Of a stretch of 32,307 nt of DNA, positions 15,992 to 23,836 are shown one piece after another. The DNA lies in contig JASBZK010000023.1 of the NCBI GenBank assembly GCA_029983505.1, positions 1 to 32,307 of the forward strand. Reading direction: 5' to 3'. Position 1 is the stretch's first letter. The number at the start of each line of letters is the position of its first letter. The notes beneath the pieces are model-generated. The model was not told where the DNA came from and did not search any database. It saw only the letters and a program-made list of their open reading frames with translations. The position numbers were made by a program, and so were the translations under genes. The DNA is from Porphyromonas sp. (lineage in GTDB: Bacteria; Bacteroidota; Bacteroidia; Bacteroidales; Porphyromonadaceae).

Positions 15992-17257
15992 TTAGAAGTC
16001 TGCCTCTTTCATATCCTGGTACTTCGGGCGGAGGAAGAAGATCTCCAAGAGTAGCGCGATGAGGACGATGCCCCCGAGCGCAGAGAATCCGAGTCCCAGG
16101 TTGCCTTCGCCCGTCCATGCGCCCATTACTTGCGTAATCATTGCCCCAGCGAAGACGCCCATCAGATTCATAAATCCGTAGGCCGTGGAGCGAAGACGAT
16201 CCGGGACGAATTGGCACAAGATGGGCATATTGTTGGCATCAAAGAGACCGAAGCCGATGCCGAAAAAGAGTGCCGATCCGACTACGGCAGGCATGGTGTG
16301 TCCAAGCCCCAAGAGGATAAGGGAAGGGATGGTGAGCGCCAAGCCCAAGGCACTGGTGTAGACCCGGCCGCGGATGTTTTTGCTCACCCAGCGGTCACTG
16401 AGCATCCCGCCCACGATCACGCCCACGAAACTGGATGCCGCAATCGTTATCGTGGAGAGCGGCCCGGCGGATTCCATTCCGAGGTCGAGGCTGTCGGAAA
16501 ATAGGGTGGGAAGCCAATTTTTTGTCGCCCAACCCGGAAGACTCGGTACGGCAAAAACAAAGAGAAGAATCCAAAAAGAAGGCGTCCGGAATAGTTTGCC
16601 GAGGTTTTGCCACACCGAGGCAGAAGGCACCTTCTCCCGCTCTTCCTCCGAGACAGAAATCTGCGGTGCAGTGCGCCTTTTGTCATAGAGCAAAAAGGCA
16701 AGCACCAAGGCGTAAATGATGCCGATGTACCCGAATGTGTGGAATGCCGTCTGCCAAGAGTATTGGTGCGCCACAGTGGCTCCGAATCCGCCGAGTGCCT
16801 GACCCATATAAAGCCCCGTCATGTGGATGCCGACGGCGAGCGAACGGGTAGGCCCTTGGTGAAACTCCGTGATTAAGGCAAGCCCCGCAGGGATATAGAG
16901 TGCCTCACTGATCCCCATAATCAAACGCAAGACGTAGATTTGATCGAAAGAGGTGCAGTAGGACATCCCCATCGTGACGCCGCTCCATACGAAGAGCGAA
17001 CTCACGATGAGCCATTTGCGACTTACCTTGTCGGCGATGGTGCCGGCTACAGGACTCATCAGCCCGTAGACCCACAGAAAACCGCTCATCAGCATACCGA
17101 AGTAACGCGGATCTTCGAGCTCTTTGATGTCGACCATCATACTGTCTGCAAGAGTAGACAGCATCTGACGGTCGAGGTAATTCAGTAGCGCGACCGCCCA
17201 CAGCAGACCGACGACCAGCCAGGGGTACCACTTTGTCCGAGTGAATGCTTTAGTCAT
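15992..17257 (-). CDS. MFS transporter, probable sialic acid uptake
   Basis: A 421-residue major facilitator with 12 predicted helices. It has LNYLDRQMLSTL in helix 1, the loop 2-3 motif GTIADKVSRKW and a second half starting near residue 225. It follows the AGE epimerase with only 4 bases between and completes a lyase-epimerase-transporter set like nanLET of Bacteroides fragilis, so N-acetylneuraminate is the inferred substrate. The sequence alone does not fix the substrate. The frame is open 10 codons further to 17287, which would overlap the epimerase; MTKAFTRTKWYPW at 17257 is preferred. Its 3' end faces the repeat hairpin. Confidence 0.85.
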   Translation of the reverse strand: MTKAFTRTKWYPWLVVGLLWAVALLNYLDRQMLSTLADSMMVDIKELEDPRYFGMLMSGFLWVYGLMSPVAGTIADKVSRKWLIVSSLFVWSGVTMGMSYCTSFDQIYVLRLIMGISEALYIPAGLALITEFHQGPTRSLAVGIHMTGLYMGQALGGFGATVAHQYSWQTAFHTFGYIGIIYALVLAFLLYDKRRTAPQISVSEEEREKVPSASVWQNLGKLFRTPSFWILLFVFAVPSLPGWATKNWLPTLFSDSLDLGMESAGPLSTITIAASSFVGVIVGGMLSDRWVSKNIRGRVYTSALGLALTIPSLILLGLGHTMPAVVGSALFFGIGFGLFDANNMPILCQFVPDRLRSTAYGFMNLMGVFAGAMITQVMGAWTGEGNLGLGFSALGGIVLIALLLEIFFLRPKYQDMKEADF

Positions 17258-17261
17258 CAGT

Positions 17262-18458
17262 TTACTCCTTTCCCGAAATCTCGTCAATCAAAAGGGCACT
17301 TTTGGTAAGCATACGCGGAATATGGAAGGGACCTTTGAAGAGGTTCCCCTTGGCAGGCTGAGCCACAGTGCCGTCGCGGTGCAGGTAGCCGTACCACTCG
17401 GGGTATTCCGTATCTACGAGGTGCACCCAAGCCCATTCGTGCGCGAGGCGGTACCGACCAAGGTATTTTTCGTCTCCGGAGAGCTTGTAGGCATAGAGGT
17501 TGGCGATGATGGCTTCGCACTGAGGCCACCAAAACTTCATATCCTGGGAGTAGTCCTGATTCGGGACCCCACCCGCGTCTTTGAAATTGATGATTCCGCC
17601 AAACTCTTCGTCCCATCCCCACGCCCACGCGTCATCGAGCACCGTGAAGCCGAAGTCCCGCATCTCACTTGAGCAGGGGAGGGTGGGGAAGGCGCCCGCA
17701 GCCTCAAAGAGGAACCACGCCGTCTCGATGCAGTGTCCGGGGTTAATCGTCCTACCCGCAAGCGTGTCTATGACCCCGCCCTCCGGCGTGACCATCTCGA
17801 GGAGCGCGTGCAGCTCGGGGTGATACAGTTTCTCCTTTATGAGCCTGAAAGACTTCTCTACCTGTCTCTCGAGCACCGGGTCATTAGTGACTTGCCTAAG
17901 CACGATCGCAGTATTGAGGAGAATCATACTGATGCTGTGCCCGATGGCGGTCTGTGCGGGAAGGTATTTCGGCTCGAGTACGCCGGGTGTCTCGATGAAC
18001 CCGAGTGTCCGCTTGAATAGGTCAAGCGCTTTCCCGGCATAGACCTCGTCGCCCGCGGCTTTCGAGTACTCGGCCATTGCTATGATGGCAAAGCTCTCCG
18101 AAAAAACGTACCTGCGTTTCCTCAGCGGTGTGCCATCGGCTTTCACTTCGAAGAACATCCGCCCGTCCGTATCAAAGCAATATTTCTCAAGGAAACCCAA
18201 GATCTCTTTTGCCACTTGGAGGTACTGGGGATTCTTCTCGATATGGTTGTAGACGTAGGCGAAGATATACGCGGCGCGTCCCTGGAACCAGACCGATTTG
18301 GTGTGGTCCATCAGGGTGCCGTCCCGGTCGAGACAAGTGAAGATTCCTCCGAAGTCCGTGTCCAATCCGTGTTGAACCCAGAAGGGGAGGATGTTGTCGG
18401 TGAGGGTATTTTTGTAGAGTGTCCTTTGGTCTCTCAAAAATGCGTGTTGGTCAGACAT
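17262..18458 (-). CDS. N-acylglucosamine 2-epimerase (AGE family)
   Basis: A 398-residue (alpha/alpha)6-barrel protein of the AGE family that interconverts N-acetylmannosamine and N-acetylglucosamine. Family features are WFQGRAAYIFAYVYN, FAIIAMAEYSKA, LLEMVTPEGG, NPGHCIETAWF (with a catalytic-type His), DEEFGGIINF, KFWWPQCEAI and EYPEWYGYLHRDG. The length is normal. It lies 6 bases after the sialate lyase, whose product ManNAc is its substrate. This is the mammalian renin-binding-protein type of epimerase, used by Bacteroides in place of the NanE phosphate epimerase; the matching kinase is not in the window. Confidence 0.93.
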   Translation of the reverse strand: MSDQHAFLRDQRTLYKNTLTDNILPFWVQHGLDTDFGGIFTCLDRDGTLMDHTKSVWFQGRAAYIFAYVYNHIEKNPQYLQVAKEILGFLEKYCFDTDGRMFFEVKADGTPLRKRRYVFSESFAIIAMAEYSKAAGDEVYAGKALDLFKRTLGFIETPGVLEPKYLPAQTAIGHSISMILLNTAIVLRQVTNDPVLERQVEKSFRLIKEKLYHPELHALLEMVTPEGGVIDTLAGRTINPGHCIETAWFLFEAAGAFPTLPCSSEMRDFGFTVLDDAWAWGWDEEFGGIINFKDAGGVPNQDYSQDMKFWWPQCEAIIANLYAYKLSGDEKYLGRYRLAHEWAWVHLVDTEYPEWYGYLHRDGTVAQPAKGNLFKGPFHIPRMLTKSALLIDEISGKE

Positions 18459-18464
18459 AAAGAC

Positions 18465-19400
18465 TTAGATACGGTTGCAACGATTGAAAAAGTCAATGGC
18501 GTCGAGGCGCTTCTTGATTTCGGCTTCTTCTTCGGGTTCGATGTTGCGGAAGGGGATCCTATTGGGTCCGAGATCCAGCCCTAAGAACTTCATGATGCGC
18601 TTACCCGCTACGATGTTGCCGCGGAAGTCGGCAATGACGTTGATAACGTCTTGGGCGTAGTTTTGGCTTCTGACGGCAGCGTCGATGTTGCCTTTCTTCC
18701 ACTCTTCGATCACGTCTACGAGTACGTTGCCGATGTAGTTGCCGGTACCGCTGATGCCGCCTTTAGCACCTCCCATCACAAGGGCTGAGAGTATGGTCTC
18801 GTCCTGACCGTGGAGCATATCGAACTTGCCGTCCTTGTAGCGCATACATTGGTTGTACTCATATAGGCTCTCGTACGTGTACTTGATACCGGCGAAGTTC
18901 GGAACCCTGCCGTCCATAGCCTTGATGAAATCGAGCATCGGGAGGTAGGCTCCGTTGAAGACGGGGATATGATAGTAGTAAAAAGGTAGCTCGGGCGCCC
19001 CCTTGGCGATCTCCTCACAGTATTTCACCAGCTCTTCCACTCTTCCCACTTTCGGAAACGGAGAAGCCATAGAACCGATGCCGAAAGCGCCTATTTTCCC
19101 GGCGTGTTCGGCAAGCAGTCGTGCACTCTTGAGGGAAGTAGAGCCGACGTGTACGATGAGCTTGAAGTCGTCAAAATCTTTGATGGCATCCTTCCATGCT
19201 TCGGCCAGTTGCATACGCTCCTCGTCCTGAAGCATATACCCTTCGCCGGAGGAGCCGTTGATGAATACGCCTACAATCCCGTTGTTGTGCAGCATCTCGG
19301 CGTAACGGGGTATAATGTCGAGATTAACCTTTTCTCCGTTGTTGTCGAACGGAGTGAATGGGGCTGTGATGAGCCCTTGAATCTTGGGAAATGATGCCAT
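18465..19400 (-). CDS. nanA: N-acetylneuraminate lyase
   Basis: A 311-residue class I aldolase of the DapA/NanA family that cleaves N-acetylneuraminate to pyruvate and N-acetylmannosamine. The carboxylate-binding motif GSSGE (49-53), the Tyr of YYYHIPV (143) and the Schiff-base Lys of GIKYTY (173) are all present. The gap after GSSGE and the next gene (AGE epimerase) favour sialate lyase over dihydrodipicolinate synthase. It is the first gene of the nan operon, with its own promoter region at about 19440. Confidence 0.93.
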   Translation of the reverse strand: MASFPKIQGLITAPFTPFDNNGEKVNLDIIPRYAEMLHNNGIVGVFINGSSGEGYMLQDEERMQLAEAWKDAIKDFDDFKLIVHVGSTSLKSARLLAEHAGKIGAFGIGSMASPFPKVGRVEELVKYCEEIAKGAPELPFYYYHIPVFNGAYLPMLDFIKAMDGRVPNFAGIKYTYESLYEYNQCMRYKDGKFDMLHGQDETILSALVMGGAKGGISGTGNYIGNVLVDVIEEWKKGNIDAAVRSQNYAQDVINVIADFRGNIVAGKRIMKFLGLDLGPNRIPFRNIEPEEEAEIKKRLDAIDFFNRCNRI

Positions 19401-19439
19401 AATCTTCTGGATTTATGTGGTGTTTGAGATTTTCTACCG

Positions 19440-19465
19440 CAAATATAGTAATATATTTAGTAATA
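19440..19465 (-). promoter_or_regulatory. nan operon promoter with a direct-repeat candidate operator
   Basis: On the minus strand a TATATTTG -7 box lies at 19440-19447, about 40 bases before the nanA ATG. Overlapping and upstream of it, TAGTAATA occurs twice on the plus strand (19446-19453 and 19458-19465), 12 bases apart start to start, close to one DNA turn. The placement would suit a repressor that blocks RNA polymerase. No regulator gene is adjacent. Confidence 0.45.
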
Positions 19466-19529
19466 GTCCCCTGTTTTCTACGAAAAATGTACGGATTATT
19501 CATTATCTCATCCTTTGATAGTCACTCAT

Positions 19530-19567
19530 AAAAAATACACTGACCGAAGATGTCTCCGGTCAGTGTA
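19530..19567 (-). terminator. Rho-independent terminator of the aquaporin gene
   Basis: An 11-base-pair stem, TACACTGACCG (19536-19546) with CGGTCAGTGTA (19557-19567), around a 10-base loop. On the minus strand it is followed by TTTTTT. It lies 46 bases past the aquaporin stop and separates that gene from the nan operon. Confidence 0.85.
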
Positions 19568-19612
19568 GATGAAAAAAGGATAAGGTCGACGACCTATTTT
19601 GGCACAAATGAA

Positions 19613-20281
19613 TCAGATCTCTTTGGGCTCGAAGATTTTCCAGATTCCGGCTGCAAGCGCTCCGCCCACGAACGGACCTACGATGAAGATCCAGAGGTTC
19701 GTGAGAGCCGTGCCACCTTGGAAGAGTGCCGGACCTATGGAGCGGGCGGGATTGACGGAGGTGCCGGTGTAGCGGATGCAGAAGAGGTGCGCGAGCACGA
19801 GTGTCAAGCCGATGGCAAGCCCTGCGAAGTTATTCGTTGCGCCATTGGTCTTGGATGTAGCACCAAGGACGACGAGAACAAAGATGGTTGTGAATACGAT
19901 TTCGGCCAGCACCCCTCCCACGACAGAAACGCCGGGTTGGAGGTCGTTTGCTCCGGTCCCGACGAGACCGCTATTGGAGGTCAGAAGCCAGAGGATGGAG
20001 GAGCCGAGGATGGCACCGATAATCTGAAAGAGGATGTACAAGGAGGCATCTTTGCCGCTCATTCTTCCGGAGAGAAAAACGCCAAGTGTGATGGCAGGAT
20101 TGATGTGGCATCCGGAGATGCCGCCAATAGTGTAGGCCATGGCTACTACCGAGAGCCCGAAAGCAAGAGTAGTCCCGAGGACGGTTGCCGCATTAGCCGT
20201 ATTGACGACGCAGTCGGAAGAGCAATTGAGGCTGACGGCGACGCCGCACCCCATCAAAGTAAGGACTAAGGGGCCGATCAT
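19613..20281 (-). CDS. aqpZ: Aquaporin Z-type water channel (N terminus possibly interrupted)
   Basis: A 222-residue six-helix MIP-family channel. It has both NPA boxes (CHINPAITLG, 61-63; TSVNPARS, 177-179). The selectivity-filter residues Phe41, His165, Thr174 and Arg180 match water-specific AqpZ rather than GlpF. The usual N terminus MKKxxAExIGT is cut short: the ATG at 20281 falls at the Met of AEMIG. Immediately upstream and in frame are ATG AAG GAG TAA CTC GCC GAG, that is MKE-stop-LAE, so the original start (20302) seems to be followed by a stop at codon 4. AAGGAG could now act as a ribosome-binding site for the internal ATG. Loss of about 7 residues may be tolerated. Confidence 0.85.
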   Translation of the reverse strand: MIGPLVLTLMGCGVAVSLNCSSDCVVNTANAATVLGTTLAFGLSVVAMAYTIGGISGCHINPAITLGVFLSGRMSGKDASLYILFQIIGAILGSSILWLLTSNSGLVGTGANDLQPGVSVVGGVLAEIVFTTIFVLVVLGATSKTNGATNNFAGLAIGLTLVLAHLFCIRYTGTSVNPARSIGPALFQGGTALTNLWIFIVGPFVGGALAAGIWKIFEPKEI

Positions 20282-20396
20282 CTCGGCGAGTTACTCCTTC
20301 ATACTGTTTGACTATTATATAAGGTGATAAAAGTATATATCTTGATGTACGCTTCTCCGCGATACTCTCCCCAAATGTACCGATATTTTTATACAG

Positions 20397-20504
20397 TAGG
20401 TACGGTTCTTCCGAAAAAAGAGATACAGACCGAAAAGAAAACTTTGCCCCGTACCGGTCAGATGCGTAGGTCTGTATGAGAAAAACATTTTGGCCTGTAT
20501 CTCA
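20397..20504. repeat. Dispersed repeat, cluster F
   Basis: Units are a TAGGTACGG fragment (20397), GAGATACAGACCGAAAAG (20420), CCGTACCGGTC (20450), GGTCTGTATGAG (20469) and TTTTGGCCTGTATCTC (20488). ATACAGACC and GGTCTGTAT form an inverted pair across about 38 bases. It is the one cluster that lies between two diverging genes rather than at a 3' end. Confidence 0.75.
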
Positions 20505-20641
20505 TCGCCCCTTACTTCATCGGTTCGTTTAATTGGCATTATATCGTGAGGACCAGTGAAATGTGTGTGATGGAAATGCCTCTTTTGGCGCAAGCTGCCG
20601 GTACTCGGTGCTGCACGGCCGGAAAAATCTTGGTCAGAATA

Positions 20642-20672
20642 TTTGGTGGATTAGAATAAATTGGTATCTTTG
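20642..20672 (+). promoter_or_regulatory. Promoter of tRNA-Pro
   Basis: TTTG (20642-20645), exactly 19 bases, then TATCTTTG (20665-20672): a full match to the Bacteroidetes housekeeping consensus. It lies 48 bases before the mature tRNA. Confidence 0.8.
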
Positions 20673-20720
20673 CACACACAAAACGAAAGGGATAGTTAGT
20701 TATCCCGAAGAAAGTAAGAG

Positions 20721-20796
20721 CGGGATGTAGCTCAGTCCGGTTTAGAGTGCGCGTCTGGGGGGCGTGAGGTCGCTGGTTCGAATCCAGTCATCCCGA
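20721..20796 (+). tRNA. tRNA-Pro (anticodon GGG)
   Basis: A 76-base cloverleaf. Acceptor CGGGATG pairs with CATCCCG. The D arm is GTAGCTC...GAGTGC. The anticodon arm CGCGT-CTGGGGG-GCGTG gives anticodon GGG and contains G-U pairs. The T arm contains GGTTCGAATCC. A discriminator A follows and no CCA is encoded. It reads CCC and CCU. No integrase or duplicated 3' end is seen nearby, so it is not visibly an attachment site. Confidence 0.93.
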
Positions 20797-20930
20797 CTGA
20801 TAGAGAATGATAGGTGTATATCTTGTGTGGGTCGACACGCGGGGTGCGCCTATTTCTCTTTATAATAGACACGGTGGTGTCTTGTTTGAGTCGATTAAGT
20901 GTTAAAAGAGTGCTTTCAGGGCTAAACTCG

Positions 20931-20960
20931 TTGTGAAATTTAGAAAAATAGGTAACTTTG
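20931..20960 (+). promoter_or_regulatory. Promoter of the NlpE-like lipoprotein gene
   Basis: TTG (20931-20933), 19 bases, then TAACTTTG (20953-20960), a good Bacteroidetes promoter. Transcription should start near 20967, giving an untranslated leader of about 165 bases, unusually long for this window. Confidence 0.7.
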
Positions 20961-20966
20961 CAGACG

Positions 20967-21134
20967 AGTTGGGACACAAAGCGCGTTTTACCCGAAGCAG
21001 CGGCTTCGGTTTGCGGTGGATGCGTGCAAACGTCGCAAGGACTTTGGATAACGGCTCAAAACGCAAATCGCGAATAAACAAGTAGAGAAAACAAATAATT
21101 TTAGTTCAAAACTAACAAGTCAAATTTGAAAATC
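20967..21134 (+). ncRNA. Long, potentially structured 5' leader of the lipoprotein mRNA
   Basis: The leader can fold into a closed multi-branch structure. GCGTTTT (20983-20989) pairs with AAAACGC (21058-21064). Inside are a 7-base-pair hairpin, CCGAAGC (20992-20998) with GCTTCGG (21003-21009) and a 4-base loop, and TTTGC (21010-21014) with GCAAA (21026-21030). The rest up to the ATG is A-rich and unpaired-looking. I do not recognise a known riboswitch; it may control translation or stability, or be a small RNA in its own right. Confidence 0.4.
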
Positions 21135-21605
21135 ATGAACAAGAACATTCTTTTCGTTGCAGCTCTTGCTGCTACCCTTTCTCTCGGTGCGTGCGACTCT
21201 AAGAAGTCCGCTGAAGATGCTCAGGCTGAAGCTGCAGCAATCGAAGCAAACGCTGCTGAAGAAATGTCTCAGGTAAAAGAAGATGCAACCGGTATCGCTG
21301 AATACACCGGCACCTACGAAGGCACCATCGCTCAGGCTGACGGCGCAGGCTATGTAACTACGCTTGTCCTCAACGCTGACAACACCTTCACACTTACCCA
21401 GGCAGCTAACGGTGGCAAGGACGCAGCTGAAACTCAGAGCGGTTCTTACATCTACACCGAAGACGGCGCTCTCCTTACCCTCACCGCTACGGATAACACC
21501 GTTACGAAGTTCAACTTCCAGGGTGACAAGGTCGTTATGGTTAACGTTGACGGCACGATGCCCGAAAATCCTGAAGTTTACACTCTCCTCAAGAAGGTGA
21601 TGTAA
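21135..21605 (+). CDS. NlpE-like lipoprotein, probably abundant
   Basis: A 156-residue lipoprotein with signal MNKNILFVAALAATLSLGAC and lipidated Cys20. An Ala/Glu-rich helical stretch follows (about 27-50), then a small beta-barrel like the NlpE N-terminal domain (GTYEGTIAQADGAGYVTTL, LNADNTFTL, GSYIYTEDGALLTL). The CxxC of E. coli NlpE is absent here (AQADGAG), so copper or redox sensing of that type is unlikely. Codon choice is biased (GCT, GAA, AAC, CTC) compared with its neighbours and suggests high expression. The ATG at 21135 is used, not the upstream TTG. It has its own promoter and terminator. Confidence 0.8.
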   Translation: MNKNILFVAALAATLSLGACDSKKSAEDAQAEAAAIEANAAEEMSQVKEDATGIAEYTGTYEGTIAQADGAGYVTTLVLNADNTFTLTQAANGGKDAAETQSGSYIYTEDGALLTLTATDNTVTKFNFQGDKVVMVNVDGTMPENPEVYTLLKKVM

Positions 21606-21624
21606 TCTTTCCGGAAGATTAAAG

Positions 21625-21668
21625 AAGAGAGGTTGTTGCCCGAGTGTGGGTGACAACCTCTCTTTTTT
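21625..21668 (+). terminator. Strong rho-independent terminator
   Basis: A stem of 11-12 base pairs, AGAGAGGTTGT (21626-21636) with ACAACCTCTCT (21653-21663), followed by TTTTT. It lies 20 bases past the lipoprotein stop and ends just before the glyS promoter box. Confidence 0.92.
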
Positions 21669-21669
21669 G

Positions 21670-21677
21670 TATCTTTG
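21670..21677 (+). promoter_or_regulatory. -7 element TATCTTTG for glyS
   Basis: A consensus -7 box lies directly after the T run of the preceding terminator and 66 bases before the glyS ATG. The -33 position falls within the terminator stem-loop and is a poor match. Confidence 0.6.
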
Positions 21678-21743
21678 TGAAGCCCCATCCCGGAAAGGGA
21701 ACGGAGGCCGAACGAATACAAACACCAAAAGATACGAACCCTA

Positions 21744-23285
21744 ATGGCAGACCAGGATAATCAGTTCAAAAAGTTAGTTGCTCATTGTAAAGAGTACGGT
21801 TTCGTCTTCCCTTCATCGGAGATATATGACGGTCTCGGTGCCGTGTACGATTACGGGCAGAACGGAGTAGAGCTCAAAAATAACATCAAGCAGTACTGGT
21901 GGCAGAGCAATACGCTTCTTCACGACAATATCGTAGGGATTGATGCAGCCATCTTTATGCACCCCACGACTTGGAAAGCAAGTGGTCACGTGGATGCCTT
22001 CAATGACCCGCTCATCGATAATAAAGACTCGAAGAAGCGGTACCGTGCCGATGTCCTGATCGAAGACTACATAGGCAAAGAGGAGGAGAAAAACAACAAA
22101 GAGGTCGAGAAGGGGCGTAAGAAGTTCGGAGCAGACTTTGACGAAGAGAAGTTCCGCGCGACGAATCCCCGCATACTCGAGCGCAGCAAAAGAATCGAAG
22201 AGGTACACGCAAAGTACGCCGAAGTAATGGGCAGCAATGACCTCAAAGGTCTGAAGGCTCTCATCGAGGAGCTTGAGATAGCAGATCCCGAGACCGGGTC
22301 ACGCAACTGGACCGATGTACGTCAGTTCAATCTGATGTTTTCGACCGAAATGGGCTCCACTGCCGATAATGCGATGACGCTTTACCTTCGCCCCGAGACG
22401 GCACAAGGCATATTTGTCAATTTCCTCAATGTCCAGAAGACAGGGCGAATGAAGATACCTTTCGGCATCGCACAGATCGGGAAGGCCTTCCGCAACGAGA
22501 TCGTGGCGCGCCAGTTCATCTTCCGTATGCGCGAGTTTGAGCAGATGGAGATGCAGTATTTCGTCAAGCCGGGCACGGAGATGGAAGCCTTTGAGTACTG
22601 GAAAGCCTATCGGATGAGGTGGCATAAGGCTTTGGGTCTGGGAGACGAGAAATACCGGTTCCACGACCACGAGAAGCTCGCCCACTACGCGAATGCGGCG
22701 ACGGATATCGAATTTCAGATGCCTTTCGGGTTCAAAGAGGTGGAAGGCATCCACTCCCGAACCGATTTTGACTTGAGTCAGCACGAGAAATACTCGGGCA
22801 AGAAATTGCGTTACTTCGATCCGGAACTGAACGACAGCTATGTGCCGTACGTCATCGAGACCTCGATCGGGGTGGATCGCCTGTTCCTGTCCATCATCGC
22901 GGGAAGCTACACCGAAGAGCAGCTCGCCGGTGGAGAGAGCCGTGTCGTTCTTAAGCTCCCGGCACCTCTCGCACCTACGAAGCTGGCGATACTGCCGCTC
23001 GTCAAAAAAGACGGTTTGCCAGAGGTCGCAGAGAAAATTAAAGACGACCTGAAATACAGCTTTACCTGCGCTTACGACGAAAAAGACTCTATAGGCAAAC
23101 GCTACCGCAGACAGGATGCGCTCGGTACGCCTTACTGCATCACGGTCGATCACGACACCTTGGAGGATAACCAGGTGACGATCCGTGACAGAGACACAAT
23201 GGAGCAGAGGCGCGTACCCATCGCGAGTCTGCACGATATTATTGACGAAAAGGTGACTATTAAGAGTCTCCTTAGGAAACTTTAA
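21744..23285 (+). CDS. glyS: Glycyl-tRNA synthetase, single-chain type
   Basis: A 513-residue class II synthetase of the homodimeric (archaeal/eukaryotic-like) type, charging tRNA-Gly. It has the class II motifs (LRPETAQGIFVNF; GIAQIGKAFRNEI; the motif 3 region ETSIGVDRLFLSII) and a C-terminal anticodon-binding domain (about 395-513, starting near LAPTKLAILPL). The insertion between motifs 1 and 2 and the start MADQDNQFKKLVAHCKEYGFVFPSSEIY are typical. The length is normal. The FKBP-like gene follows by 10 bases. Confidence 0.97.
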   Translation: MADQDNQFKKLVAHCKEYGFVFPSSEIYDGLGAVYDYGQNGVELKNNIKQYWWQSNTLLHDNIVGIDAAIFMHPTTWKASGHVDAFNDPLIDNKDSKKRYRADVLIEDYIGKEEEKNNKEVEKGRKKFGADFDEEKFRATNPRILERSKRIEEVHAKYAEVMGSNDLKGLKALIEELEIADPETGSRNWTDVRQFNLMFSTEMGSTADNAMTLYLRPETAQGIFVNFLNVQKTGRMKIPFGIAQIGKAFRNEIVARQFIFRMREFEQMEMQYFVKPGTEMEAFEYWKAYRMRWHKALGLGDEKYRFHDHEKLAHYANAATDIEFQMPFGFKEVEGIHSRTDFDLSQHEKYSGKKLRYFDPELNDSYVPYVIETSIGVDRLFLSIIAGSYTEEQLAGGESRVVLKLPAPLAPTKLAILPLVKKDGLPEVAEKIKDDLKYSFTCAYDEKDSIGKRYRRQDALGTPYCITVDHDTLEDNQVTIRDRDTMEQRRVPIASLHDIIDEKVTIKSLLRKL

Positions 23286-23295
23286 ATGGATTTCT

Positions 23296-23823
23296 ATGAT
23301 GCGTATTCATAACGGCATACTCGGTCTCGTCCTCGGTTTGCTCCTCGCGTCCTGCAATTCGACTGTGGTTGAGCAGGTATCCCAGGCCGAAAAGGACAGC
23401 GACGCTTTCATCACCGCGCTCAAGGAAAAGGGTGACTACAAAGAGCTGGCCTTTCTCAATGGCGACGAGTCGATTTTCTATAAGGAAATCAAAGATGCTC
23501 CGGCGTCCAACAAAGGCGTGCATCCGTACCAAAACAGCACTGTGGCCGTCACCTTAAGAGGCGAGCATGCGATCACAGGGCAGGAGTTTCAGCCGGAGCA
23601 GAAGTTTGCGAGCCTGGTGCTCTATGGCAATGTCTCTGCGGCTTCTTCCCAAAACCTCGTGGAGGGCGTCCAGATTGCGCTTCAGAATATGGAAGTGGGA
23701 GATACTTGGGAAGTTATCGTCCCGTGGCGCTTAGGATATGGTTCTACGCCCGTCAGCAGTCTTATACCTGCGTACTCTCCCCTGAAGTTCACGCTCACTT
23801 TGGATCAGATAGTCAAACCGTAA
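23296..23823 (+). CDS. FKBP-type peptidyl-prolyl isomerase-like lipoprotein
   Basis: A 175-residue lipoprotein with signal MMRIHNGILGLVLGLLLASC (lipobox LASC, Cys20). From about 65 it is an FKBP-fold domain, recognisable from VEGVQIALQNMEVGDTWEVIVPWRLGYG and the final LKFTLTLDQI strand. Several active-site residues of FKBP12 are changed: the FDSS segment reads FQPE, and the Trp after VI is missing. Isomerase activity may be weak; a chaperone or binding role is possible. It is co-transcribed after glyS, a pairing recalled from other Bacteroidales. Either of two adjacent ATG codons (23296, 23299) could start it. Confidence 0.82.
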   Translation: MMRIHNGILGLVLGLLLASCNSTVVEQVSQAEKDSDAFITALKEKGDYKELAFLNGDESIFYKEIKDAPASNKGVHPYQNSTVAVTLRGEHAITGQEFQPEQKFASLVLYGNVSAASSQNLVEGVQIALQNMEVGDTWEVIVPWRLGYGSTPVSSLIPAYSPLKFTLTLDQIVKP

Positions 23824-23836
23824 GGAGGCACGAATT

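Larger units (their letters stand above)
20282..20720. other. Non-coding gap between the aquaporin and tRNA-Pro
   Basis: A 439-base stretch without a credible gene. It holds the abandoned aquaporin start (20302), a possible minus-strand -7 box (CAAATGTA at 20372-20379, reading TACATTTG) for the aquaporin, repeat cluster F (about 20397-20504) and the tRNA promoter (20642-20672). The remaining part (20505-20640) shows nothing I recognise. Confidence 0.6.

Noticed and set aside
20721..20796. tRNA-Pro as an integration site
   Set aside because: There is no integrase, no duplicated 3' end of the tRNA and no composition shift nearby.
20732..20977. Minus-strand frame ending MTGFEPATSRPPDAHSKPD
   Set aside because: This is the well-known spurious peptide read from the antisense of a tRNA-Pro gene.
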